DNA of 64,000 nt from Penicillium oxalicum (taxonomy: Eukaryota; Ascomycota; Eurotiomycetes; Eurotiales; Aspergillaceae). The translations under genes and the position numbers were made by a program. The DNA lies in contig NC_064654.1 in the NCBI RefSeq assembly GCF_001723175.1, forward strand, positions 3,658,001-3,722,000, read 5' to 3'. Of this stretch, positions 11,901 through 21,793 are shown one piece after another. The notes under the pieces are model-generated. The model was not told the DNA's origin. It saw nothing but the letters and a program-made list of their open reading frames with translations, and did no database searches. How positions within the stretch are numbered: position 1 is the first letter of the stretch; the number at the start of each line of letters is the position of its first letter.

Positions 11901-12227
11901 GCGGCGAGAACGCTTTGTTCTCCAAGGATCCACACTATCTACGCTCAAGGTGGAGGCGCGTCTGTCCGTGCTGGGATGATCGGTAGTCCGGCCATCCTGA
12001 CGGATCTTACAGTGGCCTGTCACTCTCGCATTTGCTTACAGTCAGGCATTTTCGAGACAAGGCCCACCTCTCATCAAAGGCCCACAGCACGTTGGTTCGC
12101 AAGGGGAAGCAAAAACGTCCTTAAACTGCAGGATCGCGCGTATAGTGGTCTTGAAAATCATTTGACCTACCCCAATGGCAATTTTACCCTCCGCCAGGAG
12201 ATTGTCTAGGTTCAGAGCCCTTCCGCC
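8904..12227. other. Gene-poor 3.3 kb region upstream of the seven-TM receptor
   Basis: I see no recognisable protein domain or RNA gene. The stretch contains short repeats of CGCATACA near 10160-10180, a TCTAGATCTAGA palindrome near 11081, and several overlapping open frames, the longest at 10091-10894 (described separately). The last several hundred bases presumably include the receptor promoter. Confidence 0.5.
10091..10894 (+). CDS. Possible orphan open reading frame, 267 codons, no recognised domain
   Basis: This 801 nt frame is long for intergenic DNA, but the predicted protein is Arg/Ser/Pro/Glu-rich with no signal peptide, transmembrane helix or known motif. Other frames at the same place are also stop-poor (for example 10425-10826 on the minus strand), which suggests base composition rather than selection for coding. 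I do not recognise it and rate it more likely non-coding than a gene. Confidence 0.15.
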   Translation: MGAEVYPKCSQGSLPDRWSNSRPRHAHAYTHTHEPRVSTLVDCSSDLQAQLTPNGKSASNRRLGALGHPKTHYSTPVCPMSSTVQISSAKAQDPIMYASSVLRLMGPSRLSSRCHSSQPKDKSGRLQWRERGETEERERTARLGEDQSLWREASSDIQSLKDTDTESVHAQERAELPSVPIACESLPSSARRSRPLRSRARPEKLLDSGGSLLSLPLYPRYAYPRPTEDSFPAVREEGEPNIEEPSRRDLQDRYIGVVRQSSIQSDR

Positions 12228-13592
12228 ATGGTCATGCTGATGCACGTTCTCCGTGCTTTGGATGTCGATGGCGCTGATCGGTCTCTCACCCAGCGATGGG
12301 AGTTTCGCCCAGAGAGCCCCGTAGAGGGTCTCGATCGCTCCCTCTTCATCATGATGGGCGTAGTGGCACTCATGTCCTTGGTGTCCACTGTTGGCCTTTT
12401 GTCGTTCCTTACCCACCGATTCATCTTCTGGCAGCGATACTACAAGCACCCGCTTGCGCAAAATCAGTACGTCGTATTGATCTACAATCTTTTGTTGGTC
12501 GACCTACAACAAGCCCTGGCATTCGTGATCAGTTTACGCTGGGCGTCTCAGGGGAGTGTTCGTTTTGGAGAGGTGGCTTGCTACTTACAGGGCTGGTGGA
12601 TTCAGACCGCTGATCCGGGCAGCGGATTGTTTGTCCTGTCGATTGCGTTGCACACTGGCGCCGTGGTTCTGCGTGGCCGTCAGTTACCGTTCCGACTCTT
12701 TGTGTGCTCGGTGATTGCGCTGTGGGTGTTCATTCTTGTCCTGGGATTTATTCCCGTAGGAATTCATGGATCCAAGACTTTTGTTATTACAGAGGCCAAC
12801 TGGGTACGCAACTCTATTCCTTGATGAACCACCCCCCCAACACCCCGATGAGAATAAACTAGATTCTGACTTCAGTCGACATACGAGCAGTGCTGGCTCA
12901 GCCCTCAAAACGAGAGCGGACGGCTTTGGGGCCATTATTTCTGGATTTTCTGCGCCGAGTTCGGCACCATTGTGCTCTACGCAGTGATGTTTGTCTACCT
13001 CCGACGGCGTATGGCACAGGCAAAGATGCTTCGTCGTGGTCAACAGGAGAGCCTCAACCGTCTCAACCGCGTGGTTGTTTACATGGTCATTTATCCCTTC
13101 GTGTACTTGATATTATCCCTTCCTTTGGCAGCGGGCCGGATGGCCACCGCTCGCGGCAACGCGCCAGGCAGGGCTTATTTTGCTATCGCTGGATCTTTGA
13201 TGGCCTTGTCTGGCACGGTGGATGTCGCGGTCTACACTCTCACCCGCCGTCACTTGCTCCTTGACACCGAGCATCGCTCCACCGATCGAATCTATGACAA
13301 TACGATTTCCGAATGGCACACTCAGATCACCACTACGGCAGGGGAAAGCCGACCTCGAAAGGAACTTCGGATCGGTTCCAAGCTGAGCTCCAAGTTCCGA
13401 CGCACAGACAATACCGACGATGAGGCTTGTAAGAAAAATTCATTTCACGATTCCACGGACAATATCGTGGCCAAGGGCGATGTGGAATTGACCACATTCA
13501 CGGGCGTGTACCAGGAAACCACTATCGAGATCTCTCATGAGCCCGCAACCCCTGCGGACACGATGACTCGAAGTCTTCGTCGGAGTGAATAG
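12228..13592 (+). CDS. Seven-transmembrane G protein-coupled receptor (fungal Git3/cAMP-receptor-like type)
   Basis: Exons 12228-12803 and 12891-13592 (87 bp intron, GTACGC donor) encode 425 aa. The join restores the conserved EANWCWLSP sequence before the fifth helix; the acceptor at 12890 rather than the earlier AG at 12875 gives it in frame. Hydrophobic helices can be read at FIMMGVVALMSLVSTVGLLSFL, VVLIYNLLLVDLQQALAF, the GLFVLSIALHTGAVV helix, FRLFVCSVIALWVFILVLGF, WGHYFWIFCAEFGTIVLYA, VVVYMVIYPFVYLILSL and FAIAGSLMALSGTVDVAVY. A cytosolic tail of about 120 residues rich in Ser/Thr/Arg follows. Relatives sense carbon sources or other external cues and signal through heterotrimeric G proteins and cAMP. 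The exact fungal GPCR class and ligand cannot be fixed from sequence alone. The first 30 residues before the first helix are plausible as an external N-terminus, but the start is not certain. Confidence 0.8.
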
Positions 13593-14437
13593 TGTGTCCT
13601 GCGGGCGAAAAAAAACATTCAACCTGAACATACTCAATAGAGACATTTGTACATATTTGAATTCAAAATCTCTCGCACACTTCGCTAGTAGTCTTGTATC
13701 CAAGCTCTGAAGGCAGTGATATGTAGATAAAAATCCTTGACCCGAATGCGTACTACTATGCATCAAAAGGCAGAGTCATAACCCTCGATCTCTCCCTGCA
13801 ATATCCCTGGTGGAATTTTATAATGCGAGATTGCGTCTGATGAAAGCAAACCTCTTCAGGTGTCTCTTAGGCAGCCCGAGTGCCACAAAGATAATGGACC
13901 TGCCATGAAACCACCTCAAACCGAAAGGAGAGTGGCGCAGCACGTATCTCTGTACGAGTTCGTGCTGTGATGACGCTTGGCACCAATTTGTCCTTCCTGG
14001 TAAAAGGAAAAAAAACGGACTTGACCGACGGCTAAAAACTGTCTGAAGACTTCAGCCCGGTGACAGTAGGTATGAGGCTCTAAAAATTCGTCTGGTCATC
14101 AGAATTTGTCGATATAAGGCGACTTCCAAATCCATTGACCAGTTCATTCCACTTGCTGATCTGCAGTGGACTACCTTAGATACCTAGCTAATTGCTGGAA
14201 ACGGCTGACTAGAGTTGCAGCCGTACGTGGAGAATTTACGTTTGAATCGCAGCTTCGTCGAATAGGAGGACGTTATTGAGATGGGAGCCGAAGCCTGTGT
14301 GACGGAGTCAGGTCCTGGATAGGCGGTGCACAAGAACACGGCTCGGAGTACTTATGAGCAGTCAAAGTTCCCTTTTCCCGGAAGATTTCAAAAAGAAAGA
14401 GGCGGGAAAAACCAGACGAAGAATCTGAAGGTCGATA
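13593..14437. other. Intergenic region between receptor and DOMON/b561 gene
   Basis: About 850 bp containing the receptor 3' end and the promoter of the next gene. I see no gene or structured repeat in it. Confidence 0.6.
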
Positions 14438-15622
14438 ATGAACGAATTCCGCCTCTTTCGCCTCTCTGCCCTCTTGTATTGGTATATATGGGTCTCTCAA
14501 GCTGCAGCCCAATACCAGGGCTTCGCTCCCTTGAAAAATGAGGAACTGATGTACACGATTCGTGTCCCAGAAGGTACCGCTCATGTGGGAGAAGGCCCGC
14601 TTTACTTTCAAATGAATACATCTCGATCTATTGAGTGGTTTGCACTCGGCCAAGGAGTTGCTATGCACGACTCTTCCATGTTTGTGGTTTATGCCTCGGA
14701 CGATAATGTGACTCTTTCTCCCCGAGCCGGTAAAGGTCACTATGAGCCATTGTACGACAAGAATTTGCGCGCCTCGCTCATCGATGGAACCGGAATCCAC
14801 GATGGTGTTCTCACTGCTAACGTTCGGTGCGATAGCTGCAGGCTTGCAATGGGGAGCCCCACGAACCTGAGCAATGCGTTCAGTCCCTGGATCTGGGCAA
14901 TCAAGTTCGGAGGGTCGATGAGTACACACAGGCTGACTGCGAGAATTGCCGAGCATGACGCTTTTGGTACCTTTTTCGTCAACCTTGCCAAGGCCAAGGG
15001 TCCCGATAGCACCAATCCCCTCCTGAATATCGATAGGAGATCAGTTTCACCGGCGTGGACTCAGCCCTTTGATCATGATGGATTTGATCGCAAAAGAACC
15101 AGCCATGCAGTTCTCATGACGCTGTCTTTTGCCTTGCTTTTCCCACTGTCTGCGCTGACACTTCAAATTCTCAAATCCTCACGAACAGTGAGAATCCATG
15201 CCTCCTTGCAATTGTTTAGCCTCGTAGTGACAGTTGCCGGATTTGGGCTGGGAGTCGCCATGGCAAAAGACGTGCATCTTCTTCGAAATCACCACGCAAT
15301 CATTGGATTTGTGGTCGTTTGTTGCCTTGTTCTTTTTCAACCTGTGATGGGTTTCTTGCAACATCGCTACTTCCGGAGGACCGGAGGAGGAAAGGGTCCC
15401 TTTGCCTATTTGCACTGATGGCTCGGGCGAGTCTTGATCATTCTGGGTGTGATCAATGTGGGCTTGGGCTTTGAGTTGACGGGTATCGGGTCCTCGGCTG
15501 TACCCAAGGGGGCTGTCATCGCCTACGGGACAGTCGCCGGAGTGATTGGGCTTGTGTATATGGTGATTATTGGGATAGCTGCACGACATGACGGACCACA
15601 GATCGTTCCCGTGGCGTGGTGA
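14438..15622 (+). CDS. DOMON plus cytochrome b561 membrane protein, interrupted by one in-frame TGA
   Basis: The frame runs 14438-15622 (394 codons plus stop) with a single TGA at 15416-15418, codon 327. A hydrophobic signal peptide (about residues 1-25) is followed by a DOMON heme/sugar-binding-type domain (about 30-190), then a b561-type helix bundle (about 220-385). All four expected helix histidines are present: SHAVLM, RIHASLQ, NHHAIIG and YLH at codon 326. The TGA follows this fourth histidine directly, and the same frame continues WLGRVLIILGVINVGLG, exactly the family pattern. No intron of normal size and signals can remove the stop. Known relatives are transmembrane electron-transfer proteins using ascorbate or other reductants. 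Options are a recent nonsense allele (for example CGA to TGA), translational readthrough, or a sequencing error. If the stop is real, the product is a 326 aa protein lacking the last two helices. Confidence 0.8.
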
Positions 15623-15630
15623 ACGCCACG
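15610..15630 (+). other. Perfect 8-bp hairpin around the terminal stop codon of the b561 gene
   Basis: CGTGGCGT and ACGCCACG flank a five-base loop that contains most of the final TGA (15620-15622). It could form in the mRNA. No function is known, and an 8-bp match may be chance. Confidence 0.4.
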
Positions 15631-15688
15631 GAGACCAGGGAAATTTGAGGCCCCGGTTGAGATATCTTTAGGGATGGCTTCATTTGCG

Positions 15689-15691
<3 letters not shown>

Positions 15692-15720
<29 letters not shown>
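15692..15720. repeat. Homopolymer tract, 29 T
   Basis: Twenty-nine consecutive T on the plus strand lie 70 bp past the end of the b561 gene. Such tracts vary in length and are prone to sequencing error; it is unlike anything else in the window. Confidence 0.95.
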
Positions 15721-16723
15721 GGATGGGAGGCTCCCTATTCCTGGATGAATTGTTGATGGAATGAGAATACAGTCGAGTCCGATGATATCCATATTGATCA
15801 TAATTCATGGCCTGACTGAAGTCAAGCCATAAGGATTTCATCCACGTCAATTGAGCTTGTTATCGATGAGGATGAGCAGTAATTTTTTCATGACAGGTGG
15901 AGTTTTGTAGAATAAATCATAGCAGCCTTCTACATTACTCTTGAAGCAGGAAGATCTCTCGAGGTGGCAGCAAATTTGGAATACCATTGCAGAGAATTTG
16001 GAATTGGTGGGCAATTCTCGCAGAGAATCAGTATCCGATAACCCCTCAATGCCAGCCTTAAAAGGTCTGTTGGATTAGAGATGATATTGAAGTTGCTATG
16101 GTATACTTGAGACACGGTGTACCATGTCACACTGCTCTTGTGGACCTTGGGGCACATGAGCTCACGTGTCCCTGCCTTGAGATCACATGAATTTCTATGG
16201 ACTGAAGACGACAGCTTCTGAAACTTGACAGTATCCGGTTATTGCCCCATCGTCTGATCCCCGGCGCCTGTGCTTTCAAGCTACAGAGCTATCATCTTTG
16301 CGATGCCATTGAGGCTGCCTCCTTGAGAAGACTTTGAGGAGAGCATATGTACGATGTACTGCAAGATGCATGTGCTTTGCTCCCTGCAAATGATGATGAG
16401 GTGTATGCCGTTTGTACCTTCAAGTGCATTCGTGCAGGGGACCCACAATTCAAGAGGTCGGGATCAGGGCCTGCTCCGCTTCGCCAAAGGGCGTTCCGCC
16501 ATTCAGCGACTGCGACTGACTCGGTGGCTGAGCACGATCGCGCCGGCACCTTTGGAGATGACGTCGAACCCTCCCCCCTGCAGCAGGGCTCTCCTTTGGG
16601 ACCAGCGATTCCTATTCGCTGTCTTCGGCTGGCGACTCGACTGTTGTAATTCCCCAGAGTGAACATGATCCTCCCTCTGTTCTCCTGCAAACACAATCGC
16701 GTCTGCCTGGTAATGGCATAGTC
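15721..16723. other. Intergenic region upstream of the lipase-type hydrolase
   Basis: About 1 kb without a recognisable gene. Frames of about 100-147 codons exist on both strands between 16292 and 16735, but they overlap each other and have no domain. The proximal part should hold the hydrolase promoter. Confidence 0.55.
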
Positions 16724-19528
16724 ATGACTCTGCACACTGTCGCACTGGGTGCGGCTTTAACCCCTACCGTTCTCCAGGCTCTTATCGATCATGTGGGTCT
16801 TTTGTGATTGTTATTGGCGCTTTTGCGGAGACAAATCTCACTGCTTCTTCCACGTGCTAATATCCTTGTCCCCTTCTGGCAGTATCTCCATCGCAAGGCA
16901 CGCCATACCCATCCTCAAGTTCATTTGACCTACGATGAAGGTATTCGGATCGTCCGACAGTTCTTGCTGTATGCCTCCAAACACCCTGTTGAGGACTTGC
17001 AGGCCTTTTCACGACAGTCGGTACCAAGTCCCCATTGGGTAAAGACCGAAGCAGTCACTATTCCGAGTGAATGTCTGTCGTCGGCGGCAACAGCTCTGGC
17101 CAAGCAGTTAGGGCCCCGAGGACTCTTGCGGGTCGGCGGAGAGCAATGGTGGCAATGGCGCGGACCAACTGGAGATCTCAAGGGGGAATGGATTGAGATG
17201 CGCAAAGACCACCATGAGTGGGCCAAGGCCAACGAGCGCTGCAACAAAATCATGCTGTACATACATGGCGGGGCGTACTTCTTCGGAAGCATCGATACCC
17301 ATCGCTATATGTTGCAACGTCATGCTCGCAAATTGAAGGGTCGCGTGTTCGCTCCGGACTATCGCCTTGCACCCCAATATCCATTCCCATGTGCGCTGCA
17401 GGACTGTCTCGCAGCGTACCTGTGGTTGCTGAAGAGCTACAGCCCTAAGGAAATCATACTGGCTGGCGATTCCGCTGGCGGTGGAATGGCCCTGTCGATA
17501 TTAGTCACCATGCGCGACCAGGGCATCCCGTTGCCTGCAGGCGCCATTCTGATTTCACCGTGGGTAGATCTGACTCATTCCTTCCCGAGTATCGTTGCAG
17601 ACAATCCTGGTGACTACATTCCTCCATATGGGTTTAGACATAAACCATCAAGTGCCTGGCCTCCGCCAAACGCAGATGAGATCCTGAAGATCAAGAAGCT
17701 TTCGCAGACGAAGACCTTCACCGGAGCGGATTTGGAAGCTGCTGGTCCTACCGCAAATGAGGAAGCCAAGGAGACAGCCATTCGAGGATTCACTCGCCAT
17801 GAGAAGAAACCTTTAAATAACGGTCATGCGTATCCGGGAATGCAAGAGAGTCCAGACCCGAACACGTTGCAGACGGAGCCTGACAATATTCACGTGGTGT
17901 TGTCGGGTGAGACGATCGAACTGAAGGACCAAATCCAGCTCTACACAACGAACCAGCTCATGTCGCATCCGCTGGTGTCACCAGTCCTCCAGCCGTCCCT
18001 GGGCGGACTTCCGCCTCTGCAGATTTTGAGCGGCAGTGGTGAAATGCTTCGGGATGAGCAGTTTTATCTGGCCCATAAAGCAGCGAACCCAGCCGCGTAT
18101 CCTCCAGGCGACATCTATCTCGATGAGTTCGATCCCAACCGTGAGATATTGAATAAGTATGAGCCCACACATGTCCAGCTTCAAGTCTGGGACGACTTGT
18201 GTCATGTCGCTCCCACTCTCAGTTTCACACGTCCAGCAAAATACATGTTTCGCTCCATTTCTCAGTTTGGAGCCTGGGCTTTGGCTCGCGCGCAGAAGAC
18301 TGACGTGGAAATTATGGATTACAACCTGTTTTCGCCAGCTTCATCGAGTGATGAAGACGATGCAAGCAAGCCCGGATCGACCGCGGATGGAAGACAGCCA
18401 ACCTTTCCAGCTGGATCTTCAGTTGGTAAAGCCGGTGATCCTTTACCCGCTTTTGAAGACTACATGATCCGCCAGAGAGTTGACAAAAGGGGCCGTTTGT
18501 ATCCCCTGGACCCTCCATCTTCGTATCCTGTCCTTGCAACACCACCTGCAAAGGTTGGTGCCATCAATCCCGAATTGATCAGCAAATGGATCAAGGCCAA
18601 GAACGAATGGGACGACAAATTTGCCAAAGAGAAGATTCGAATCCAGACCCGACGAGTAAAAGAGATGGCCCACGGCTTTCAAGACTTTGATGGTGAATGT
18701 CCGCCTCCGAGCTCTCTTGCTGCTCGCCGGGCCGCTCCCGGTGTCCTGCCCAAGCGCAGCACCAAGAAGAACTATGGATTGGCATTATGGAGTGGATGGG
18801 GAAGCAAGCATGATGAGCGGACCATGGATAAGGTCAAAAATGCCAAGGATGCTGGTCAGAAGACGACAAGGAAAGCCATCGATGTTGGCCAGGCGGGACC
18901 TTACTCAAGCGTGCCTTTAAAAACCCCTCAGCCTGATGCTGTGAACCAAGATGAGCCTGCCGTAGCCGGCAGATTTGATCCTGCAAACAACACAGCTGCT
19001 GCTGGAGGAGATTACCAGGTCAAAGCAGAGGATGCGGGCGATGGACACGAGCAAGATAAATCCGGCCGCCTTTCGGAATCCGCTTCTTTGCGCCCAGTTT
19101 CTGAGAGAAATGGCGGCCCTTTACTTATCCTCCCGGACGTTGATAATCGAAAATTCAATGACGAGAACGCAAGCACACGCGCTCTTTTCGGCGTGGCTGG
19201 AACCTTGCCCACGTCGTCGGAGACATCTTTGCCTTATCCGCAAGGCCGTCCCTCGTCGGTAGGCGGATCTGTTGCAGGACGAAGCGAATTCATGTCAGAT
19301 TTCGCTGAGGATACAAGCATTCGCGCTGTCGTTGGGGTGAGAGGTGTAGTCGAACCGATTGGGCATCAGGACGGTGCTCGTCGCTCGGCGGAGACATCAT
19401 CTTTACGTATGAGCCCTTTAGGCAAAGATGCAGTCTCTGTGGCCGATGACGATGGTCGTCCGCCTTCGTCCCAGCGCCCTGAGATGCCCGACCGGGAGGT
19501 CTTCAAAACAGCCCAGGAAACGCTGTAG
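16724..19528 (+). CDS. Hormone-sensitive-lipase-type alpha/beta hydrolase with long C-terminal extension
   Basis: Exons 16724-16792 and 16883-19528 (90 bp GTGGGT...GCAG intron) give 904 aa. The first exon supplies the start MTLHTVALGAALTP, absent from the main frame, which is closed upstream by a stop. The catalytic core is clear: the HGGAYF oxyanion motif at His151, the GDSAGG nucleophile elbow with Ser220, a likely acid Asp414 in the GEMLRDEQ segment and a likely catalytic His464 in LCHVAP. About 90 polar residues are inserted between the nucleophile region and the acid, and over 400 residues follow the core, Ser/Pro/Lys-rich and apparently disordered. Related fungal proteins are annotated as lipase/esterase; substrate and location are not evident. 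The tail holds two copies of a short motif, TRALFGV near residue 787 and IRAVVGV near residue 835. Confidence 0.88.
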
Positions 19529-20204
19529 ACTTTCTCTCACGGGGCTTCCCGATTCCCATTCTTCTGTTATATCTCCTACCCGTACCAAGCTTCGCTTTCA
19601 GCTTGTGATGAACTGTACAATGGCGAAACCCAGAGAATTCGAGGCATTTCACCTGTTGGGGGTTCCAAATTCTCATCGTTGGTGGTTGAGATAACACGTC
19701 CGTCAGCCTAGTGGATCTTTCTAAGGCATCTATGTAATAAGGGTAGTCTCTTGTTTCCAGGGCGTCAATAATTAGCTCGTGTACCACCTGTAATCGGCCT
19801 TGGTTTGTGCGACGCCCGCTATGAGTGTCTACCCAAGACATGGAGACGATTGAGATACAGCACTTATTCCACCAGAGCAATAGTCAGGGCCATTGCGATA
19901 TAACTTGACAGATTTCACATCGGCCGATATTGATGCACCATAATGACCCAAAGGCGAAGTTGAATAAAGTTATGGGCTTTCCCTCGGACGGGCCGCAGAA
20001 ATCTTCCACCGTCCATGGGATTTGCTCATGTAGATAGCCTGAAGATAATAATTTACATCAACAAATGCAATGCGAAAACAACAAGGAGCATTTAGAGAAA
20101 AAGAAACCATGGATCCACGACGCACAGGGATTTGGAAAATTCAAGGCGCATCGCAAGGGTTCATGTTGTTACAAATGTCGACGATATTGTAGGCTAGTGA
20201 TTAA
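19529..20204. other. Convergent intergenic region between hydrolase and Ind1 genes
   Basis: About 680 bp between two 3' ends. No gene or notable structure is seen; it should contain both polyadenylation regions. Confidence 0.6.
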
Positions 20205-21521
20205 CTATTGCCACTTTAAGCCGATTTTCGTGGCGATTTGTTCGGCGACATCGAGGAAGGCCTGACGGCGAGGACTCTGTTCCAGCGATTCCTCTGCCAC
20301 GACGGTGGGCTTCCCACGGTCCGCATCTTCGCAGACTTGCGCATCCAAAGGGATATCACCCAGGAAATCGACCCCGAGGCGCTTGCATTCTGAAACCACC
20401 CCTCGGTCTGTTTCATGCACGTGGGAGTGCTGGCTATCTCCATGGGAGAAAATGCGAGTTTGATGCCCACAGTTTGGGCATGCGAAGTAGGCCATGTTGC
20501 GCACCATACCTAGGACTGGTACATCCATGCGCTGGAACATGCCAAAACCACGTACGGCGTCCCGGAGAGCGATATCTTGAGGGGTTGTGACAATGACTGC
20601 TCCGTCAATGATGATTTCTTGATTGATCGTCAGTTGAACGTCACCAGTGCCTGGGGGAAGATCCATCACCAGGACGTCGAGTGGTCCCCAGGAGACCGAG
20701 TGAAGAAGCTGGTGCATGGCCTTGGTGACCATTAGGCCACGCCAGGTGATTGGAGTCGTGTCCATGGGCAATTCCCCCGTAGTACTATCCGGCTGCGTTT
20801 GAGGGAGCAGGTAGCCCATTGACATGGACTTGAGGCCATAGTTTGTGAGTGGGACAAGGCAGTTGTCTGTGTGAACTATTAGCACAGCTACTTACATGCC
20901 TGAGGAAGTGGCAGACAACAGAAACCAGCTGGTCTTACGTTCATCGAGACGCGGCTCGCCGGATAAATTGAGCAGAGTTGGGATTGATGGACCGAAGATA
21001 TCGGTGTCTAAGATCCCTGTTTTGATGCCTCGGCGAGCAAAAGCCAGGGCAAGGTTTACTGCACGAATGAAGTTCTATTTAGCCTTGTTCGATAGGGAAG
21101 TATATAAAGAGCACACGCAATAACCGATCTATGGTTATCATACGGGCCACTAGGGTGAAACGAACCCGCAACTGTTGATTTACCAACGCCCCCTTTCGCC
21201 GAAGAAACAGCTACTATCTTCTTGACATCTCGAATTCGCCGCTTTTCAGGCAAGCCACGACGACGGGGAAATGAGGGAGGAGTACCAGATCGAGGTAGAC
21301 CCTGGTATTCAACAGTCAGCACTTGAAATAATTGGTATGCCCATGAGAACGTAGAGAGGACCTATTCATGAACCGGAATCAAATACGACAAATGAAAAGT
21401 CCGCGGGCTCAAAGCAAGCGGACCTAGAGGCGGGTAAACAGGTGAGGATGTGACTTACCAAGGGATTGTCGTGGCTCAAACAGGACCGCGAGGTCGTGAA
21501 CATTCGCCTTACAACACTCAT
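20205..21521 (-). CDS. ind1: Ind1-type mitochondrial Fe-S P-loop NTPase (complex I assembly)
   Basis: Four exons on the minus strand are inferred: 21521-21459, 21301-21166, 21058-20939 and 20866-20205 (introns 157, 107 and 72 bp), giving 326 aa. Known Ind1/NUBPL proteins of the Mrp/NBP35 family deliver Fe-S clusters to respiratory complex I in the mitochondrial matrix. The first exon encodes a short basic Arg/Ser/Thr-rich leader fitting a presequence. [12 protein letters not shown] follows, then the deviant Walker A motif [10 protein letters not shown] (residues 55-64), [10 protein letters not shown], the [12 protein letters not shown] segment and the CPNC metal-binding pair at Cys236 and Cys239. 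The second intron interrupts the gene two codons after Walker A and uses a weak GTTCGT donor; the join restores the family sequence [11 protein letters not shown]. The gene is divergent from bfr2, with 272 bp between starts. Confidence 0.92.
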
Positions 21522-21793
21522 ATGGTTGTACATAGCTATTACCACGGGATAAATGGTTCCAAATCAAGAGTATCCGAAATTAATATTGATATAGATCAGG
21601 AATAGCATCACGCATGACTTCGTCACAACCGCAGAATAGTTGATTATTCTGCCGGGTCTCGCGGCACCGCTCGCGATAACAGATATCAGAAGCTAATCCC
21701 AAAGTGGTAGGTTACTCCGTTATCCGGATCATCAAAAAAAAAGTTATCGGACAAGTCCTGCTTCTTGTTACAGTATCTGTATCTCGACAAGTT

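Noticed and set aside
14273..14956. 227-codon minus-strand frame antisense to the DOMON gene
   Set aside because: Shadow of a well-supported gene; composition Arg/Ser-rich without any family match.
16292..16735. 147-codon minus-strand frame and several plus-strand frames before the lipase gene
   Set aside because: Mutually overlapping, no domain, located in the likely promoter.
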